A stretch of DNA of 64,000 nt from Actinoplanes regularis (GTDB lineage Bacteria; Actinomycetota; Actinomycetes; Mycobacteriales; Micromonosporaceae), in the NCBI RefSeq assembly GCF_900188005.1, contig NZ_FZNR01000009.1, positions 186,001-250,000 of the forward strand, given 5' to 3'. Positions 35,375 to 44,170 of the stretch are shown one piece after another (the stretch's first letter is position 1; every line of letters starts with the position of its first letter). The notes under the pieces are model-generated. The model saw nothing but the letters and a program-made list of their open reading frames with translations. It was not told the DNA's origin and searched no databases. Made by a program: the position numbers and the translations under genes.

Positions 35375-36129
35375 CGGGCCGCCCTCGGGGCCCAGGGCGT
35401 GAGCAGCCGGCCGATCAGGGCGGTCAGGCCGTACGCGGCGCCGGAGAGGGCGGTCGCGACCAGGGCGATTCCCCAGGTCCGTTCGACCGCGAGGCTCTGC
35501 TGCGAGTTGATCATCGCGACTCCGAGTCCGGATTCGGCGCCCAGGTACTCGCCGATGATCGCGCCGAGCATGGCGGCCGGGGCGGCGATCCGTAGCCCGG
35601 CGAAGAGGCTGGGCAGGCAGGCCCGCAGGCGTACCCGCCACAGCTGGGTCCACTTGCCGCCGCCGTACGCACGGATCAGGTCGAGGCTGGTCCGGTCCGC
35701 GCCGCGCAGCCCGACCAGCGCACCGACCAGCGTGGTGAAGATGACCGACAGCGCCGCCAGAATGACCTTGGGAGTGTCGTCGCTGAAGAGCACCGCCAGC
35801 ACCGGCCCGATCGCGATCACCGGCAGGCAGTAGCTGACCAGCGCGAGCCGCAGCAGCGCCTGCTCCAGCAGCGGGACCTGCACCAGCGCCACGGCCAGCA
35901 CGATCGCGATCGCGTTGCCCCAGAGCCAGCCCAGCCCCGCCTCGCGCAGCGTGGTCTCGACGTTGGGCAGGTAGAAGCCGAATCCGTCGTCGTGGAGTTG
36001 CCCGAGGACCGCGGTCGGCGGCGGCACCGCACGGCTGTCGGCGAAGGCCGTCCGGCCCAGAAGCTCCCAGGCGGCCAGGAGCGTGAGCAGCCCGGCGGTG
36101 CCGAACGCCCACTGCGGCGGCCTTCTCAT
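35371..36129 (-). CDS. ABC transporter permease, SsuC/ThiX type (first permease)
   Basis: A 252-residue permease with about six membrane segments and the loop DLIRAYGGGKWTQLWRVRL, matching the EAA motif of the second permease. ATG 36129 overlaps the ATPase stop by one base. The two permeases share the same fold and length class but clearly differ in sequence, so they are old duplicates. Substrate as for the whole operon, unresolved. Confidence 0.88.
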   Translation of the reverse strand: MRRPPQWAFGTAGLLTLLAAWELLGRTAFADSRAVPPPTAVLGQLHDDGFGFYLPNVETTLREAGLGWLWGNAIAIVLAVALVQVPLLEQALLRLALVSYCLPVIAIGPVLAVLFSDDTPKVILAALSVIFTTLVGALVGLRGADRTSLDLIRAYGGGKWTQLWRVRLRACLPSLFAGLRIAAPAAMLGAIIGEYLGAESGLGVAMINSQQSLAVERTWGIALVATALSGAAYGLTALIGRLLTPWAPRAAR

Positions 36130-36893
36130 CAGACCGGCTCCTCGGCCGGAGCCCTGCCGAAGAGCAGCGCGCTCAATTCGTCCTCCAACTCGTGGAACCG
36201 GGCCGTGCGCATCATCTCCGGGGTGCGCGGCCGCGGCAGGTCGATCTCCACCTGGGCGACGATCCGGCCGGGGCGGGCGCTCATCACCGCGACCGTGTCG
36301 GCCAGGAAGACCGCCTCGGCGATCGAGTGGGTGACCAGCAACGTGGTGGTGGCCCGCTCCGTCCAGATCCGCTGCAGTTCCAGGTTGAGCCGCTGGCGGG
36401 TCATCTCGTCGAGCGCTCCGAACGGTTCGTCCAGCAGCAGGATCCGCGGCTCGACGACCAGCGCACGGGCGATCGCCACGCGTTGCCGCATGCCGCCGGA
36501 GAGCTGGGCCGGCCGGGCCTGCTCGAAGCCCTCCAGGCCGACCAGTTCGATCAGGTCGGCGATCGTCCGGTCGTCCACCTTGACCCCGCTCACCTCCAGC
36601 GGCAGCCGGATGTTGGCCGCCACCGAACGCCACGGCAGCAGCGCCGCGTCCTGGAAGGCGATCCCGAGGTGGTGCTCGCGCCGGGTCGTGGCCGGCGCCT
36701 CGCCATGCACGAACACCTCGCCCGAGGTGGGCTTCTCCAGGTCGGCGAGGATGCGCAGGATCGTCGACTTGCCGCAGCCGGACGGCCCGAGCAGCGCGAC
36801 GAACGCACCGGCCGGGGTGTCCAGGTCGACGTCGTCGAGCGCGGTGACGGTCGACCGGCGGATCGTGAACTGCTTGGTCAGGCCGCGCAGCAC
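36129..36893 (-). CDS. ABC transporter ATP-binding protein, SsuB/TauB type
   Basis: A 254-residue ATPase with every ABC motif: Walker A GPSGCGKST, Q-loop in GIAFQDAALLPW, signature LSGGMRQRVAIARAL, Walker B ILLLDEPFGALD and the H-loop VTHSIAEA. It energises the two downstream permeases. It starts at GTG 36893, 23 bases after the binding-protein stop. Confidence 0.93.
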   Translation of the reverse strand: MLRGLTKQFTIRRSTVTALDDVDLDTPAGAFVALLGPSGCGKSTILRILADLEKPTSGEVFVHGEAPATTRREHHLGIAFQDAALLPWRSVAANIRLPLEVSGVKVDDRTIADLIELVGLEGFEQARPAQLSGGMRQRVAIARALVVEPRILLLDEPFGALDEMTRQRLNLELQRIWTERATTTLLVTHSIAEAVFLADTVAVMSARPGRIVAQVEIDLPRPRTPEMMRTARFHELEDELSALLFGRAPAEEPV

Positions 36894-36916
36894 GATCCCC
36901 CGGTCGGTCCTGCCGG

Positions 36917-37972
36917 TCAGGACGCCGCTTTCAGCGTGGGGCTCCCGGCGTACAGCTCCTTGATCAGGGAGAGGTCGAAGAGCTGCTCCCTGGTGATGAC
37001 CACGCCGCCGAGCGCGAGGGTCCGGAGGGTCTCCTCGATCTTCTCGTCGGTGATCGTGAAGAGACCGTTGGCCTTGGTGTCGTCGGTCTGCACGACGGTG
37101 TTCTGGGCGGCCGACTCGAGCGCCTGCTCGGCCTCGTCCAGGCCGAGATCCTTGCCGTACCTGGTGGCGGCCAGGTTGGCGCCCAGCTTCGGGTCGGCGA
37201 GCGAATCGGTCCAGCCCCGGATGTCGCCGGTGAGGACCGCCTTGAGCTTGTCCCGATCGGCGGTGAGGCTGGACCTCTTCACCACGTAGACCTCGGAGAC
37301 CATCGGGTAACCGTGGTCGTTGAGCAGCATCGTCTCGGTCTCGACGCCCTTCACCTTGAGCAGGTTGGGCTCGTTGGTGAAGAACGAGAACCAGCCGTCG
37401 ACCTCCTTGGACACCAGCGGCGACGGGTCGAACTGGGCCGGCACCTTGGTGATCTTGCTGGGGTCGAGGTCGTTGGCCTTGAGGAAGGCGTTCCAGACCG
37501 GCTCGTTGGTGGCCTGCACACCGATCTTCCTGCCGATCAGGTCCTGCGGCGTCCTGATCGGGGTCCCGGCGAGGCTGACGATCGCGAACGGGTTCTTCTG
37601 GTACTGCGCGCCGATCACCACCAGGTCGGCGCCCTTGAGGATGGCGGCCGCGGTGATGTCCGGCGAGGAGATGCCGATCAACGCCTTGCCGGAGGCGACC
37701 ACCGCGTCCTGGCTGACGTTCGGACCGCCGGACATCAGGTTGACCGAGCTGAATCCGGCGTCCGTGTAGTACCCCTTGGTGTCGGCGATGTAGGCGCCGG
37801 CGAACTCGACGTTCTTCACCCAGGAGAGCTGGTAGTTCAGTACGCCCAGGCTCTTGGCGCCGCCGGAGGTCTCCTTCGCGGTGTCGTCGCCGCAGGCGGC
37901 GAGGAGCGCCGAGGAGAAGGCCAGGCCGGCGCCGCCGCGCAGCAGGGCGCGCCGATTGATGTTCGCAGTCAC
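36917..37972 (-). CDS. ABC transporter substrate-binding lipoprotein, NMT1/THI5-like
   Basis: A 351-residue lipoprotein. GTG 37972 gives a signal sequence with RRALLRGG and a lipobox LLAAC; longer frames upstream lack a signal peptide. The mature start LNYQLSWVKNVEFAGAYIAD and GYYTDAGF fit the NMT1/THI5 fold that binds pyrimidines (hydroxymethylpyrimidine), riboflavin, nitrate or sulfonates. It leads the operon with one ATPase and two permeases. I found no TPP or FMN riboswitch upstream, so thiamine or riboflavin control is not supported, and the substrate stays open. Confidence 0.85.
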   Translation of the reverse strand: MTANINRRALLRGGAGLAFSSALLAACGDDTAKETSGGAKSLGVLNYQLSWVKNVEFAGAYIADTKGYYTDAGFSSVNLMSGGPNVSQDAVVASGKALIGISSPDITAAAILKGADLVVIGAQYQKNPFAIVSLAGTPIRTPQDLIGRKIGVQATNEPVWNAFLKANDLDPSKITKVPAQFDPSPLVSKEVDGWFSFFTNEPNLLKVKGVETETMLLNDHGYPMVSEVYVVKRSSLTADRDKLKAVLTGDIRGWTDSLADPKLGANLAATRYGKDLGLDEAEQALESAAQNTVVQTDDTKANGLFTITDEKIEETLRTLALGGVVITREQLFDLSLIKELYAGSPTLKAAS

Positions 37973-38379
37973 GCGGTGCTCACTTTCCCTCAGGGAGGGC
38001 CCGACGCTAACCAGGGGCTGTTTCGCCGCAGTTTCGGCGATCAGACCGGGGTGTAGCGCTCTACACCTGCATGTTTCGCAAGGTGTCGAATCGGTCGTGA
38101 GCGATTGGCGGTCAACCGCCGAGACGGCGCGCCGAGCGGGCCCAACGGGGCGGGCGGACCGGCAGGCGACGGCGGCGCGCCGCGAGACGAATCGGGCGAC
38201 CTGGATGATCGAAGTCACAATTGGTAATCGCGACGATACGGGGGTGCAAAGGGTCTGCGCTGGCCACGTCGATGACTTCCCTTCCGGGAGCGGCTCGGGT
38301 GTCCACTATGCGTCACCATCAACGGGCTCACTCACCACTTGAGACTCTCTTAAAGATCATCTCAACGGGAGCTAACCTC
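37973..38379. other. Intergenic region upstream of the NMT1/SsuA-type importer
   Basis: About 400 bases between the importer operon and the FMN reductase gene on the same strand. It holds a 16-base inverted repeat at 38051-38066 and an AT-richer stretch near 38340-38390. I searched by eye for thi-box (CTGAGA) and FMN riboswitch motifs on the minus strand and did not see them. No coding frame is convincing. Confidence 0.5.
38051..38066. promoter_or_regulatory. Inverted repeat GTGTAG-N4-CTACAC, candidate operator
   Basis: Perfect six-base arms with a four-base spacer lie about 79 bases upstream of the binding-protein start. The compact form fits a homodimeric regulator site. No regulator gene is adjacent. 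Confidence 0.45.
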
Positions 38380-39021
38380 CTAAAGGGACTCTTCGCAACT
38401 CGGGAAGTCCGGCCGCCGGCCGAAGGCCGGGGTCTCGGAGCGGGTGATCATCGGGTAGAGACTGGACCGCACCTGCCAGGAGGGCTCGGGGCGGGGCGCC
38501 GCCGGCGAGCGGCCCAGCGCCCGCAACACGTCCTGCAACGCCTGGCGCAGCCGTGGATCGGGGACCAACCCGTGCTCGTCGACGGCGCGGGCGTCCAGCG
38601 GGATCCGCACACAGGCCGCCCGGAGCAGGCGCGCGCCGCCGTGCTCGAGCACCGACTCCAGCCCGGCCCGGGCGCCCTCGTCCCGGCCCGGCGTGACCAC
38701 CGACAGCCAGGCCGCCGCCTTGCCGTTCAGCAGGCCGCCGTCGACCAGCCACTCGAGCAGGTTCTTCAGGCTGCCGGGCAGTGATCCGGCGTACTCCGGG
38801 GTGCTGAACAGCACCGCGTCGGTCTCGGCCACCCGGCGACGCAGGTCGGTCACCGCGGCCGGCGGCTCCGGATCACCCGGCAGGAACGCCGGCAGGCCGG
38901 ACAGCCCCGGGTAGAGCGTGGCCTCGACCTCCGGCGGGGCGAACCGGGCCGCGGTGCGCAGGGCGGCGCTGTGCAGCGAGCCGTCGCGAATGCTCCCCGA
39001 GATCAGCAGGACGCGGGTCAT
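38380..39021 (-). CDS. NADPH-dependent FMN reductase family protein
   Basis: A 213-residue flavodoxin-fold reductase. The phosphate loop SGSIRDGSLHSAAL binds FMN, and TPEYAGSLPGSLKNLLEWLV is the family's second signature. Such enzymes reduce FMN or quinones with NADPH; SsuE-type members feed sulfonate monooxygenases, and a sulfonate-like importer lies downstream, but no monooxygenase gene is present. The C-terminal 35 residues (after about 178) extend beyond the usual family length. Confidence 0.88.
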   Translation of the reverse strand: MTRVLLISGSIRDGSLHSAALRTAARFAPPEVEATLYPGLSGLPAFLPGDPEPPAAVTDLRRRVAETDAVLFSTPEYAGSLPGSLKNLLEWLVDGGLLNGKAAAWLSVVTPGRDEGARAGLESVLEHGGARLLRAACVRIPLDARAVDEHGLVPDPRLRQALQDVLRALGRSPAAPRPEPSWQVRSSLYPMITRSETPAFGRRPDFPSCEESL

Positions 39022-39133
39022 GGCGCAGACGATACGACCTGGACGCCGTCCGACAGCTCACAGCGAATTGTCAGATCTTTGCCGCACACCGGGTACGTTT
39101 CCCCTCTGCCACTCTCCGTGAGGCTTGCGCCTC

Positions 39134-40954
39134 GTGAAGCTCCGCCCGTACCACGTGTCGCTGGTTCTGCCGGTCCTCCTCGCCGCGTCATGCTCCGCCC
39201 CGCGGCCCGCGCCGCGGCCGGTGCCGGGCCCGACACCGCGACCCACGCTGGCCGCCGCCCAGATCCGGGTCGACCAGGTGGGCTGGAGCACCGGCGAGAC
39301 CAAGATCGCGATGCTGCTGGCCCCCGTCGACGCCGCCGGGGCCAAGGCCGCCGTGCTCGACGAGGACGGCGATCCGGTGCTGACCGTCACGGCGGGGCCC
39401 AGCCGGGGCGCCTGGAATCCGCGCTATCGCGCGGTCAATCCGTTGAACCTCACCGCGTTGCGGACGCCGGGCACCTATCACGTACGCCTGAACGACCACT
39501 TCAGCGCGGAATCGCCGGCCTTCCGGATCGACACCGCCGGGAAGCTCTACACCCCGCTCGTGGCCGACTCGGTGAAGTACTTCCAAGCCCATCGGGACGG
39601 GTACGACCAGGTCGCCGGCCCGTGGCGGCGAGCCGCGGCCCACCTGGAGGACAAGGCGGCGACCGTCTACGAGACACCGGGGGACGAGGACTCCCTCACC
39701 CCCACCGACACGAAGGTCGACGTGGCGGGCGGCTGGTACGACGCCGGCGACTACCTCAAGTTCACCCACACCACGGCGTACGCCCTGATCGCCATGCAGT
39801 TGGTGCAGCGGGACGGCCCGGCACCCGCGTCACTGACCGCGGAGATCCGGCACGGCCTGGACTGGCTCACCCGGATGTACCACGGCGGCGTGCTCTACAC
39901 CCAGGTCGGCGTGGGCGGGAACGATCAGTACCTGGGCGACCACGACACCTGGCGACTGCCCCAGGACGACGACAGGCTGGACGTACGCCCCGGCGGCCGG
40001 CGTTACTACCAGCGTTACCGGCCGGTGTTCCGGGCGGCCGCGCCCGGCGATCCGATCAGCCCGAACCTGGCCGGCCGGGTGGCCGCCGCGTTCGCCCTGG
40101 CCGCACAGCTGGAACCCGACCCCGTCCGGGCCCGGATCCGGCTGGACACCGCCGCGAGGCTCTACGCCCAGGCCGGCACCGGCGCCGGTGACCTGGTCAC
40201 GACCGTGCCGCGGGACTTCTACCCGGAGGAGAGCTTCACCGACGACCTCGCGCTGGGCGCCGCCGAACTCGCCCTGGCCGCGCGAAAGCTCGGCGACGAG
40301 CGCGCCGCGACCTGGGCCGGCCTGGCGAGCCGCTGGGCGGACCGGACCAGCGGCGGCGACGACGGGCTGACCGTGTACGACGTCGACGCGCTCGCCGACG
40401 CCGAGGTGTACCGCCTGTCACCGGACCCCACGCTCGCCGCCGACCTGCGCGGCCGCCTGGACGGGGCGGTCAAGGCGGCGGCCGCCGACCCGATGGGCGC
40501 GACCTCCGGTGGCGGCGGCGCCGACTACGCGGCCCGGCAACTGGGCTGGGCCGCGTCCGCCGCCCTCTACCAGCGGATGACCGGCGACAACCGGTACGCG
40601 GCCTTCGCCACCGCCCAGCGCGGAGTCGCCCTCGGCGCCAACGGCTGGGGCATGTCCCTGGTGATCGGCGCGGGAGACGACTACCCGAAGTGCCCGCACG
40701 ATCAGATCGGGACCCTGACGCGTACGTCGCTGACCGGCGCCGTGGTCAACGGCCCGAACGCGGCCGGCCGGGTGGACTTCCTCGAGTTGCAGACCCCGAA
40801 ATCGCTCTGCTCCGAAGGGTCCTTTGCGGAATTCGACCGCAAGGACGCCCAGTACGTGGACGACATGCGCGTCTCCGCGACGAACGAGCCGGCGCTCGAC
40901 TTCACCGCGACCGGGATGCTGGCCTTCGCCCTCACCGCCGCACCCCCGCGCTGA
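39134..40954 (+). CDS. GH9 cellulase-like lipoprotein
   Basis: A 606-residue enzyme. I use GTG 39134, ten bases after GAGG, not the earlier TTG. The N-terminus has a signal and lipobox (VLLAASC), so it is surface-anchored. A CelD-type immunoglobulin-like domain (QIRVDQVGWSTGETKIAMLL) is followed by the GH9 (alpha/alpha)6 barrel with GGWYDAGDYLKF, giving catalytic Asp203/Asp206, and TNEPALDFTATG with acid Glu585. GH9 enzymes cleave beta-1,4-glucans; the Ig-plus-barrel type without a CBM often acts on cello-oligosaccharides or xyloglucan. Membrane anchoring suggests it trims oligosaccharides near the cell. Confidence 0.92.
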   Translation: MKLRPYHVSLVLPVLLAASCSAPRPAPRPVPGPTPRPTLAAAQIRVDQVGWSTGETKIAMLLAPVDAAGAKAAVLDEDGDPVLTVTAGPSRGAWNPRYRAVNPLNLTALRTPGTYHVRLNDHFSAESPAFRIDTAGKLYTPLVADSVKYFQAHRDGYDQVAGPWRRAAAHLEDKAATVYETPGDEDSLTPTDTKVDVAGGWYDAGDYLKFTHTTAYALIAMQLVQRDGPAPASLTAEIRHGLDWLTRMYHGGVLYTQVGVGGNDQYLGDHDTWRLPQDDDRLDVRPGGRRYYQRYRPVFRAAAPGDPISPNLAGRVAAAFALAAQLEPDPVRARIRLDTAARLYAQAGTGAGDLVTTVPRDFYPEESFTDDLALGAAELALAARKLGDERAATWAGLASRWADRTSGGDDGLTVYDVDALADAEVYRLSPDPTLAADLRGRLDGAVKAAAADPMGATSGGGGADYAARQLGWAASAALYQRMTGDNRYAAFATAQRGVALGANGWGMSLVIGAGDDYPKCPHDQIGTLTRTSLTGAVVNGPNAAGRVDFLELQTPKSLCSEGSFAEFDRKDAQYVDDMRVSATNEPALDFTATGMLAFALTAAPPR

Positions 40955-41114
40955 GCCTCGCCGATCACCACTGTGGCCGGACCGGTGAACTGATTACCGA
41001 CCGTAGGCGTATCTCGGAGTAGTCGCATCGGGCAGCGAAGCCGGAACGGTGGCGGCCGTCCCGCTTCCGCCCGATGCGGCCGGCAGTCGACGACGATCGG
41101 GAGCGTGATCCGCA

Positions 41115-41321
41115 ATGGCGCACTCAGACCTCACCGTGGAGATCGACAGACTCGGTGAGCCAGCCCACACGATCGATTACACCGCGGCGATGTGCGGTGA
41201 GACCCTGGCCGGTGCGGCCTGGCTCACCCGGCACGACGCCGGGTGCGAGGACTACTGCAGCCGGGTGGCGGTGGTCTGCCTGAACTCGCTCGAGCACGCC
41301 GCTCGCTCGATCGCGCCCTGA
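41115..41321 (+). CDS. Small conserved-looking protein of unknown function
   Basis: A 68-residue soluble protein with four cysteines (MCGETL, GCEDYC, VVCLNS), suggesting metal binding or disulfides. No family is recognised. The start is ATG 41115; the binding site GGGAG is a little distant. It lies between the GH9 gene and a tRNA gene. Confidence 0.55.
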   Translation: MAHSDLTVEIDRLGEPAHTIDYTAAMCGETLAGAAWLTRHDAGCEDYCSRVAVVCLNSLEHAARSIAP

Positions 41322-41349
41322 GCAACGGCCGCGCCGGCTGGGAAAAGCG

Positions 41350-41375
41350 AAAGGGCCCCGGTATCGGGGCCCTTT
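41350..41375 (-). terminator. Terminator after tRNA-Lys (first copy)
   Basis: A perfect 11-base-pair stem (AAAGGGCCCCG and its complement) with a GTAT loop lies ten bases beyond the tRNA 3' end on the minus strand, followed by TTTCGCTTTT-type sequence. Confidence 0.8.
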
Positions 41376-41385
41376 CGGGATGTTG

Positions 41386-41458
41386 TGCGCCGCGTAGGAC
41401 TTGAACCTACAACCCGCGGATTAAGAGTCCGCTGCTCTGCCAGTTGAGCTAGCGGCGC
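41386..41458 (-). tRNA. tRNA-Lys (CTT), copy 1
   Basis: 73 nt on the minus strand: acceptor stem GCGCCGC/GCGGCGC, D arm GCTC...GAGC, anticodon arm GCGGA-CTCTTAA-TCCGC with anticodon CTT, T arm GTAGGTTCAAGTCCTAC. The discriminator is A, and CCA is not encoded. Confidence 0.96.
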
Positions 41459-41524
41459 CGGCCAACGAGGGAGAACGTTAGCACAGCCCCTGGCCAGCCC
41501 AAAGACACCCCCTCCCGAGCGGGG

Positions 41525-42505
41525 TCAGTCCCGGGAACGGGGCAGGCAGCACTTCTTGTACTTGGCGCCGGAGCCGCACCAGCAGGGGGCGTTGCGCTGC
41601 GGGGGCCACTCGGTGATCCCGGACAGCTCGTCGGCGTAGTCGGCGTGGGTCTCCGGGACCGCGGGATCGACGCCGCCGGCGGTGGCGAAGGCGATCAGGT
41701 CGTCCAGCGAGCCGGCGATGAGACCGAGGTGCACCGTGCCCGAGGCCGACCAGCCGGCCAGGTTCCCTTCGACACCGGCCCGGTGCTCGTCCCAGTCCCG
41801 GCCGTAGATGGTGGCCCGCTCGGGCCAGCGGGCGAGCAGCTTCACGAACTCCGGCTCCGGCCAGAACAGCATCGCCTGGCCACTCTGCGGGGCCGGCCCC
41901 TCGGCGGCCGCCTCCAACTCGTGGAAGAGGCCGTCCAGCTCGTCGTGCGGCAGCTCCAGGCCCTCACGCACCCGGTGCCGCTCCGTCAGCAGCGCGTACA
42001 GCAGCTCGACCGCGTCGAAGTCGGGCAGTTCGTCACGGTCGCGGAGGTCGAGGTCGTTCTCCTCGATCACGGCGCGCGTGGCGTCGGACAGCCACTCCTC
42101 CGCCACCGCGGCCAGGCCGCACGCTTCGAGGGCCGCACCGACGTACGACGGCGCGAGCACGTCTTCCAACAGCTCGGGCCGCACCGCGGCGAACTCGGCG
42201 AGACCGTCCTCCGCGCGTCCCGACTTGACCAGAAGCTCCGCGTAGCAGGCACGGGCGAAGCCGTCCTCGGCCGGAAGCCCCGCGGCCCGCTCGGCGAGGC
42301 CGAGGGCGGCCGTCAGGTCGCCGGACCGCTCGACGATCTCGGACGCCAGCAGGAGCGCGTGCACGGCGGCGAAGTCGTCTTCGACCAGGCCCTGGTCGAC
42401 GGCCGCGACCAACTCGGCGGCGACCGGTGACGGGTCGTCCAGGTCGTGCGCCCGGTGCGCGATGGCGTCGAGGTCGTCGATGGTGAGGGTGGTGTGAGAA
42501 GGCAC
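41525..42505 (-). CDS. SEC-C metal-binding domain protein
   Basis: A 326-residue soluble protein. The C-terminal 25 residues carry the SEC-C zinc motif NAPCWCGSGAKYKKCC, known from SecA and many other proteins. The first 150 residues are helical and TPR-like (LALLAERAAGLPAEDGF-type pairs, DDFAAVHALLLASEIVERSG). The role is unknown; SEC-C often provides nucleic-acid or protein binding. The gene is flanked by two near-identical tRNA-Lys genes, each with a terminator. Confidence 0.88.
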   Translation of the reverse strand: MPSHTTLTIDDLDAIAHRAHDLDDPSPVAAELVAAVDQGLVEDDFAAVHALLLASEIVERSGDLTAALGLAERAAGLPAEDGFARACYAELLVKSGRAEDGLAEFAAVRPELLEDVLAPSYVGAALEACGLAAVAEEWLSDATRAVIEENDLDLRDRDELPDFDAVELLYALLTERHRVREGLELPHDELDGLFHELEAAAEGPAPQSGQAMLFWPEPEFVKLLARWPERATIYGRDWDEHRAGVEGNLAGWSASGTVHLGLIAGSLDDLIAFATAGGVDPAVPETHADYADELSGITEWPPQRNAPCWCGSGAKYKKCCLPRSRD

Positions 42506-42532
42506 GCGTCACCCTATCCCGGGCAAAACGAT

Positions 42533-42566
42533 CAAGGCCGCGACACCGTATGGCGTCGCGGCCTTG
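42533..42566 (-). terminator. Terminator after tRNA-Lys (second copy)
   Basis: A perfect 12-base-pair stem (CAAGGCCGCGAC and its complement) with a ten-base loop that can pair further with one mismatch. It begins just past the tRNA 3' end on the minus strand and just upstream of the SEC-C gene start, separating the two transcripts. Confidence 0.75.
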
Positions 42567-42573
42567 AACCGTT

Positions 42574-42649
42574 TGGTGCGTCGCGTAGGACTTGAACCTA
42601 CAACCCGCGGATTAAGAGTCCGCTGCTCTGCCAGTTGAGCTAGCGACGC
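42574..42649 (-). tRNA. tRNA-Lys (CTT), copy 2
   Basis: 73 nt plus encoded CCA (42574-42576). The body is identical to copy 1 except in the acceptor stem, GCGTCGC/GCGACGC, where one pair changed from C-G to T-A on both strands. Anticodon CTT. Confidence 0.96.
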
Positions 42650-42784
42650 CTGGCAACGAGGAAAACGGTAGCACGACCTCCAGACTTCCTCGAAATCGCC
42701 TGCTTCCATCCTCAAGGGGGACCCGGGATTTGCGCCCATGAGTCAGGATGTCTGCGCTGAGAACTCCAGAACGGGGCACCGACG

Positions 42785-44017
42785 ATGGCTGACATCCGCC
42801 GCTGCGTGGCGACACTGCTGACCCTGGCGGTGACCGTGCCGCTGGCCGCTTGCGGCGACGACAAGCCGGCCTTCACCGACCCGGCCGTGGCGGCGAGCGC
42901 CGGTCCGGCGACGTCGGCTCTCCCGGAGAGCACGACCGCCGCCCTCCCCGCGACCCTGAGCGTCACCCCGGCGGCCGGCAAGAAGAACGTGCCGGTCAGC
43001 GCCGAGATCGGGCTGAAGGTGAGCAACGGCGAGGTCACCTCGGTCAAGCTCACCGACTCCAGCGGGAAGGCCGTCGCCGGCACCCTCCGGGACGACAAGT
43101 CGTCGTGGGTCCCGAGCAAGCCCCTCAAGACCAAGCAGACGTACGCGGCCGAGGTGACCGCGACCGCCGCGGACGGCTCCGCCACGACGGCGAAGACGAC
43201 GTTCACCACGATGGGCGCGCCCGGCAAGCGGACCGGCACCGGCCTCTACCTCTTCAACGACCACACATACGGCGTCGCGATGCCGGTCGTCGTCGAGTTC
43301 AACCCGGGCATCAAGAAGGCCGACCGGGCGGCGGTGCAGAAGCGGATGTTCGTCGAGACCACGCCGGCCCAGCCGGGCACCTGGTCCTGGACGTCCAGCG
43401 GCACCGCGGCGTACTACCGCGCCCCGGAGTACTGGCAGACCGGCACCAAGATCAAGGTGCGGATCGCGGTCGGCGGCCTGCCCACCGGCAACGGCTACTA
43501 CGGCGACAAGGACCGGGCGGCCACCTCGACGATCGGGCGCAAGCTCGAGATGAAGGTGGACAACAAGACCAAGAAGATGACGGTCCTGCGCGACGGCAAG
43601 GTGATCAAGACGCTGCCGGTGAGCCTCGGCAAGTCGAGCACGCCGTCGTCCAGCGGGACCATGGTGGTGATCGAGAAGATGGCGCAGACCGTCTTCGACA
43701 CCACCGACACCGACCCGAGCAACGGCTACAAGGTCGATATCCAGTACGCCCAGCGACTCACCTGGAGTGGCCAGTACATCCATTCCGCCCCGTGGTCCAC
43801 CTATGCGCAGGGCCGCCAGAACGTGTCGCACGGTTGTGTCAACGTCTCGCCCTCGAACGCGAAGTGGCTGTTCGACAAGACGCTGGTCGGCGACCCGGTC
43901 ACGGTGAAGGGCACCGGCGACAAACTGGACTACGGCAACGGCTGGACGCCCTGGGACGTGAGCTGGGAGAAGTTCGCCCAGGGCAGCGCCCTGCCGGTGC
44001 CCGCGGAGCTCGGCTGA
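42785..44017 (+). CDS. L,D-transpeptidase lipoprotein, copy 1
   Basis: A 410-residue lipoprotein with lipobox VPLAAC. Two immunoglobulin-like domains (about residues 50-260) precede the YkuD catalytic domain, whose motif SHGCVNVS has catalytic Cys351 and the invariant His. It forms 3-3 peptide cross-links in peptidoglycan or attaches proteins to it, outside the membrane, and is resistant to most penicillins. The Ig plus YkuD layout is that of mycobacterial LdtMt2-type enzymes. A paralogue follows directly downstream. Confidence 0.93.
   Translation: MADIRRCVATLLTLAVTVPLAACGDDKPAFTDPAVAASAGPATSALPESTTAALPATLSVTPAAGKKNVPVSAEIGLKVSNGEVTSVKLTDSSGKAVAGTLRDDKSSWVPSKPLKTKQTYAAEVTATAADGSATTAKTTFTTMGAPGKRTGTGLYLFNDHTYGVAMPVVVEFNPGIKKADRAAVQKRMFVETTPAQPGTWSWTSSGTAAYYRAPEYWQTGTKIKVRIAVGGLPTGNGYYGDKDRAATSTIGRKLEMKVDNKTKKMTVLRDGKVIKTLPVSLGKSSTPSSSGTMVVIEKMAQTVFDTTDTDPSNGYKVDIQYAQRLTWSGQYIHSAPWSTYAQGRQNVSHGCVNVSPSNAKWLFDKTLVGDPVTVKGTGDKLDYGNGWTPWDVSWEKFAQGSALPVPAELG
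43603..43679 (+). repeat. 77-bp tract identical to 45025-45101
   Basis: The 77 bases encoding IKTLPVSLGKSSTPSSSGTM and the next residues are identical, third codon positions included, to the matching segment of the downstream paralogue, whereas flanking sequence differs at many positions. Confidence 0.9.
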
Positions 44018-44170
44018 CCCGGTCCCCCGGCGCACCCGGGCCAGGTGTTCGCAGAAACACACCGATGGGGCACAGTGACGGTCACGGCACGAATCCGGGA
44101 TTGGTCAACCCACGTTTTTGGAGCACTATTGGGCGCCGGGGAGAAACGACGCCGTGAGGGGACCAAGAAC

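Noticed and set aside
37972..38380. TPP or FMN riboswitch upstream of the NMT1/THI5-like binding protein
   Set aside because: Looked for CTGAGA/ACCTGATC and FMN-box sequences on the minus strand by eye; none seen.
38221..38784. Plus-strand open frame overlapping the FMN reductase gene
   Set aside because: Shadow of the reductase on the minus strand, which carries clear FMN-binding motifs.
39125..39133. TTG start for the GH9 gene
   Set aside because: GAGG would lie one base before it; GTG 39134 is well spaced and keeps the signal peptide and lipobox.
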